Below are positions 62,801-64,000 of a stretch of 64,000 nt of DNA, piece by piece. Position 1 is the first letter of the stretch. Each line of letters starts with the position of its first letter. Made by a program: the position numbers and the translations under genes. Origin of the DNA: JAXLVB01 sp046329195 (GTDB taxonomy: Bacteria > Bacteroidota > Bacteroidia > Cytophagales > Spirosomataceae); contig JAXLVB010000001.1 of assembly GCA_046329195.1 (NCBI GenBank), forward strand, positions 744,001 through 808,000. Reading direction: 5' to 3'. The notes under the pieces are model-generated. The model had not been told where the DNA came from and searched no databases. It saw only the letters and a list, made by a program, of their open reading frames with translations.

Positions 62801-63133
62801 GTGCCACGTCAGACGAAGTGGTTCACCACCTTCGATAGGAACCGTGAAGACGTCGGTATTGCCATCGTATTGCCCCGAAAAGGCTAATGTTTTGCCGTCG
62901 GGTGAGAAATGGGGTCTTGATTCTACGCCAGCGTAGGTGGTGAGGCGTTTTACATTGGAGCCATCTTGATTGGCGAGCCAAATATCTCCCCCATAAACAA
63001 AGGCAATATGAGTGGCACTAATGGCTGGATTGCGAAGAAGGCGGGTGTCTTGGGCTTGTGTTTGTTGAACAAACCACAGGAAAAAAAACAGACAGCTTAT
63101 CTGTCTGAACAGGCGTTGGGTTGCAGGGTGCAT
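59819..63133 (-). CDS. Tricorn-like S41 family peptidase, secreted
   Basis: A 1104-residue protein from ATG 63133 (signal peptide RLFRQISCLFFFLWFVQQTQAQ). Residues ~30-540 form WD40-like/PD40 beta-propeller repeats (SPDGKTLAFSGQYDGNTDVF, WSPDGKYISWFSDEGGEYQL). A charged Lys/Glu linker, a PDZ-like region (GPGIKVKAGDYLLAVNGISLD) and an S41 tail core (AGSGGDMLPYMFKKKKIGPLVGTKTWGG) follow, in which Ser of AGSGGD is the expected nucleophile. It likely degrades peptides in the periplasm. The upstream box CAAAGATA (63175-63182) reads as a TATCTTTG -7 element. Confidence 0.92.
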   Translation of the reverse strand: MHPATQRLFRQISCLFFFLWFVQQTQAQDTRLLRNPAISATHIAFVYGGDIWLANQDGSNVKRLTTYAGVESRPHFSPDGKTLAFSGQYDGNTDVFTVPIEGGEPLRLTWHPSPDMVVGWTPDGTSVLFASGRERVPYQLPDQLWTVSVKGGMPVGFAVPRAVDGKFSPNGKQFVYEEIMPWEDEFRNYRGGQNTPLRLIDLQTMAVEKMPWENSRDICPVWFDNLIYFLSDRDFGMNIWVYDTQTKQLKQVTFFKEFDCKNLEGANGMLIFENGGYLYKLKAGTDKPEKMTITVNGEFPWTRPHWVKVERNIDAISISPTGKRVAISARGEIVTLPAKKGDARNLTNSTGTADRDPAWSPDGKYISWFSDEGGEYQLVLADQFGKDRKKIKLDKPTFYYTPAWSPDSKYISFADADRTLWVVDISSGKATKIVNEGFAHPQHIIYPEWAPDSKWIAYAKRLTSEYAAIFVYSLDQNKSFQITDGMSDCQNPAWDASGKYIYFTASTNYGLNVGWLDMSSYEHPVNRAIYMAVLSKDDPSPLAPESDDETVKIDSTTKSTAAPKALANKKKGKVEEAVKEKNEPKEKSVKIDFEDLQNRIIALPIPEKSYVSLKAGKDGILLYADTKPNQYTMSLSRFVLDKRKSESLAEDLIYFDVSADKSKLAYATSGYQVVITDPAGKPNPAEEAVNMSNIQVKIDPAAEWKQIFREAWRYQRDYFYVRNVHGLDLDWAYKTYAPWIDHVKHRSDLNYVLDILGGETSIGHSFVGGGDYPEVNRVPVGLLGADFVIENNKYKIKKIYTGESWNPTLRAPLSGPGIKVKAGDYLLAVNGISLDASTNLYSLFDQTADKQTTLTVNSKPTLDSAKDVVVVPVRNDGMLRQYDWVESNRRLVDKLSNGQLAYVWLPNTAEEGYRNFNRYYFAQKNKKGAIIDERFNQGGSIADYIVDLLSRDLMGYFNNPIGDKQAFTAPNGGIWGPKVMIINEMAGSGGDMLPYMFKKKKIGPLVGTKTWGGLVGIWDVPSLIDGGGITAPRGGFYNTNGDWDVENVGVSPDVLIEQTPKLVSEGHDPQLEKAVEVALGLLKTQSIQLKPQPADPVRVIRPKK

Positions 63134-63182
63134 AGAGGACAGTATAAGATACGGAATAAAAGTACGTGTGTTGCCAAAGATA

Positions 63183-63501
63183 GCAAGAAACCGATTCAAT
63201 CGTTGAAATTACTTCCGGTGAGCCGTTTCCAACAGGCATTTTGTAGGTAATACGTGTAGGGCAGGCAGAAACACGTTACTAAATCGACAAACGTAAATTT
63301 TCCTGATTTTTCTTGCGAAAAAGAAAAATACCACTATACTTGCAAAAAAGTTTTTTCAGCAGCCCAAACTTTGGTTTTATTCTAACTACTCCACTAATTC
63401 TTTAGTGATGTAGTCTTTTTTTCTTTCCTTAATTGTATTGGGCTAACTTACATTCTTCATAGATTTTCGAATCATTAGTCAGCCCCTAAAGATGTGCGGT
63501 T
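63183..63501. other. Intergenic region between the S41 gene and the truncated membrane gene
   Basis: AT-rich divergent region with no supported gene. A short open frame from ATG 63492 runs out after 23 codons and overlaps the next gene out of frame. Confidence 0.45.
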
Positions 63502-64000
63502 ATGCTGTATTTCATTTTTATCGTTCCTACAATAATGGCATTAGTCTCATTCGGACTCAATAATAATCCTAATTTACAAGACAGGGTTAAGAATTCATTA
63601 CGGCTTTTTCTTGTCATTTTTCCTATTTTTTTTGCACTTTGGTTATTTGTTCCCCTTTTCTTTTTTAGTCAAGAAAAAGATACCTATTTAACCGAAATCC
63701 TAAATAAAACCAGTATTCCGCCAACATTGGCGACTATTGTTGCAATTATTTGTGCGTTAGTTTCTGTGGGTATTGTTTGGAATGGTAAGCTGGTTAATAG
63801 TCCAATGAGGTTGATTATAGCCAATGCTATCCCTACTATTTTCTTTCTTACTTTACAGTTTTTTGTGCCTAATATTGCTAAAGGTTGCGTCGTAACAAAC
63901 CCTGCTACAGGCTTGGACGAAGATTGTGATTGCGATTATGCAGATGGTATTCATGCAAAGTATAACCAGCCTATCCGAAAAAAAAATAGCGCACTCAATC
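63502..64000 (+). CDS. Membrane protein of unknown family (3' end outside window)
   Basis: An open frame from ATG 63502 to the window edge (166 codons, no stop). It has about four hydrophobic helices (LYFIFIVPTIMALVSFGL, LRLFLVIFPIFFALWLFVPLFFF, LATIVAIICALVSVGIVW, LIIANAIPTIFFLTLQFFV), then a Cys/Asp-rich stretch CVVTNPATGLDEDCDCDYADG. I do not recognise the family. The base composition is clearly AT-richer than the neighbourhood. Confidence 0.6.
   Translation, partial: MLYFIFIVPTIMALVSFGLNNNPNLQDRVKNSLRLFLVIFPIFFALWLFVPLFFFSQEKDTYLTEILNKTSIPPTLATIVAIICALVSVGIVWNGKLVNSPMRLIIANAIPTIFFLTLQFFVPNIAKGCVVTNPATGLDEDCDCDYADGIHAKYNQPIRKKNSALN

Noticed and set aside
1..64000. tRNA, rRNA, CRISPR arrays, transposases, phage genes, BGCs or defence systems
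   Set aside because: Read through for these on both strands and none could be supported. A dedicated covariance-model or HMM search was not possible here.

Overview
The window reads as a chromosome segment of a Bacteroidota member, most likely order Cytophagales (Runella/Spirosoma/Dyadobacter-like). The grounds are two tandem SusC/SusD pairs, a GldB-type gliding lipoprotein, a PorT-like barrel, a BatA-like protein, a DUF1800/DUF1501 pair, Cry-DASH, and many promoters of the Bacteroidota form TTG/TTTG - 18 to 20 nt - TAnnTTTG. I see no rRNA, tRNA, CRISPR array, transposase or prophage. Most genes are housekeeping or ordinary accessory genes. Genus assignment is inference.

Layout. 1-3.1 kb: TPM-domain pair, LemA, cryptochrome DASH. 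3.4-5.8 kb: tyrosine-pathway operon (leader peptide, aminotransferase, prephenate dehydrogenase). 5.8-7.3 kb: PadR regulator and its partner membrane protein. 7.4-13.6 kb: DUF1800/DUF1501, YciI, hydroxypyruvate-isomerase-like protein, MFS, NifU. 13.6-18.7 kb: rimP-nusA-infB on the minus strand. 18.8-24.7 kb: EEP phosphatase, RND pump, folA, fmt. 24.8-28.5 kb: greA, GMC oxidoreductase, nadD, gmk. 28.6-32.3 kb: ECF sigma/anti-sigma and mreBCD. 32.7-39 kb: acyl-CoA dehydrogenase, AraC, BatA-like, NTF2-like, RND adaptor. 39.1-49 kb: two SusCD loci. 49.4-58.8 kb: SDR, M1 peptidase, YtxH, HIT, gpsA, polyprenyl synthase, ABC exporter, gldB, PorT-like. 59-64 kb: DUF2314 lipoprotein, tricorn-like S41 protease, truncated membrane protein.

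The most interesting content is regulatory RNA. Upstream of the tyrosine genes there is a textbook translation-coupled attenuator: a promoter, a 19-residue leader peptide with six tyrosines (four in a row), an antiterminator strand overlapping its stop codon, and a 9-bp terminator with a GCAA loop. A second device of the same architecture precedes greA (15-residue leader, 16-pair antiterminator, terminator). A third terminator-like hairpin, without a leader ORF, sits between the rimP-nusA-infB promoter and rimP. Three transcription- or amino-acid-related units in 64 kb therefore appear to be controlled by premature termination.

A second unusual feature is an in-frame coding repeat. folA carries a near-perfect palindrome of about 68 bp that adds some 20-25 residues to DHFR, and the adjacent fmt gene carries a related half-copy in the same reading frame. 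This resembles palindromic elements that insert into protein genes. PadR autoregulation is also directly visible as an 18-bp perfect inverted repeat flanking the -7 box.
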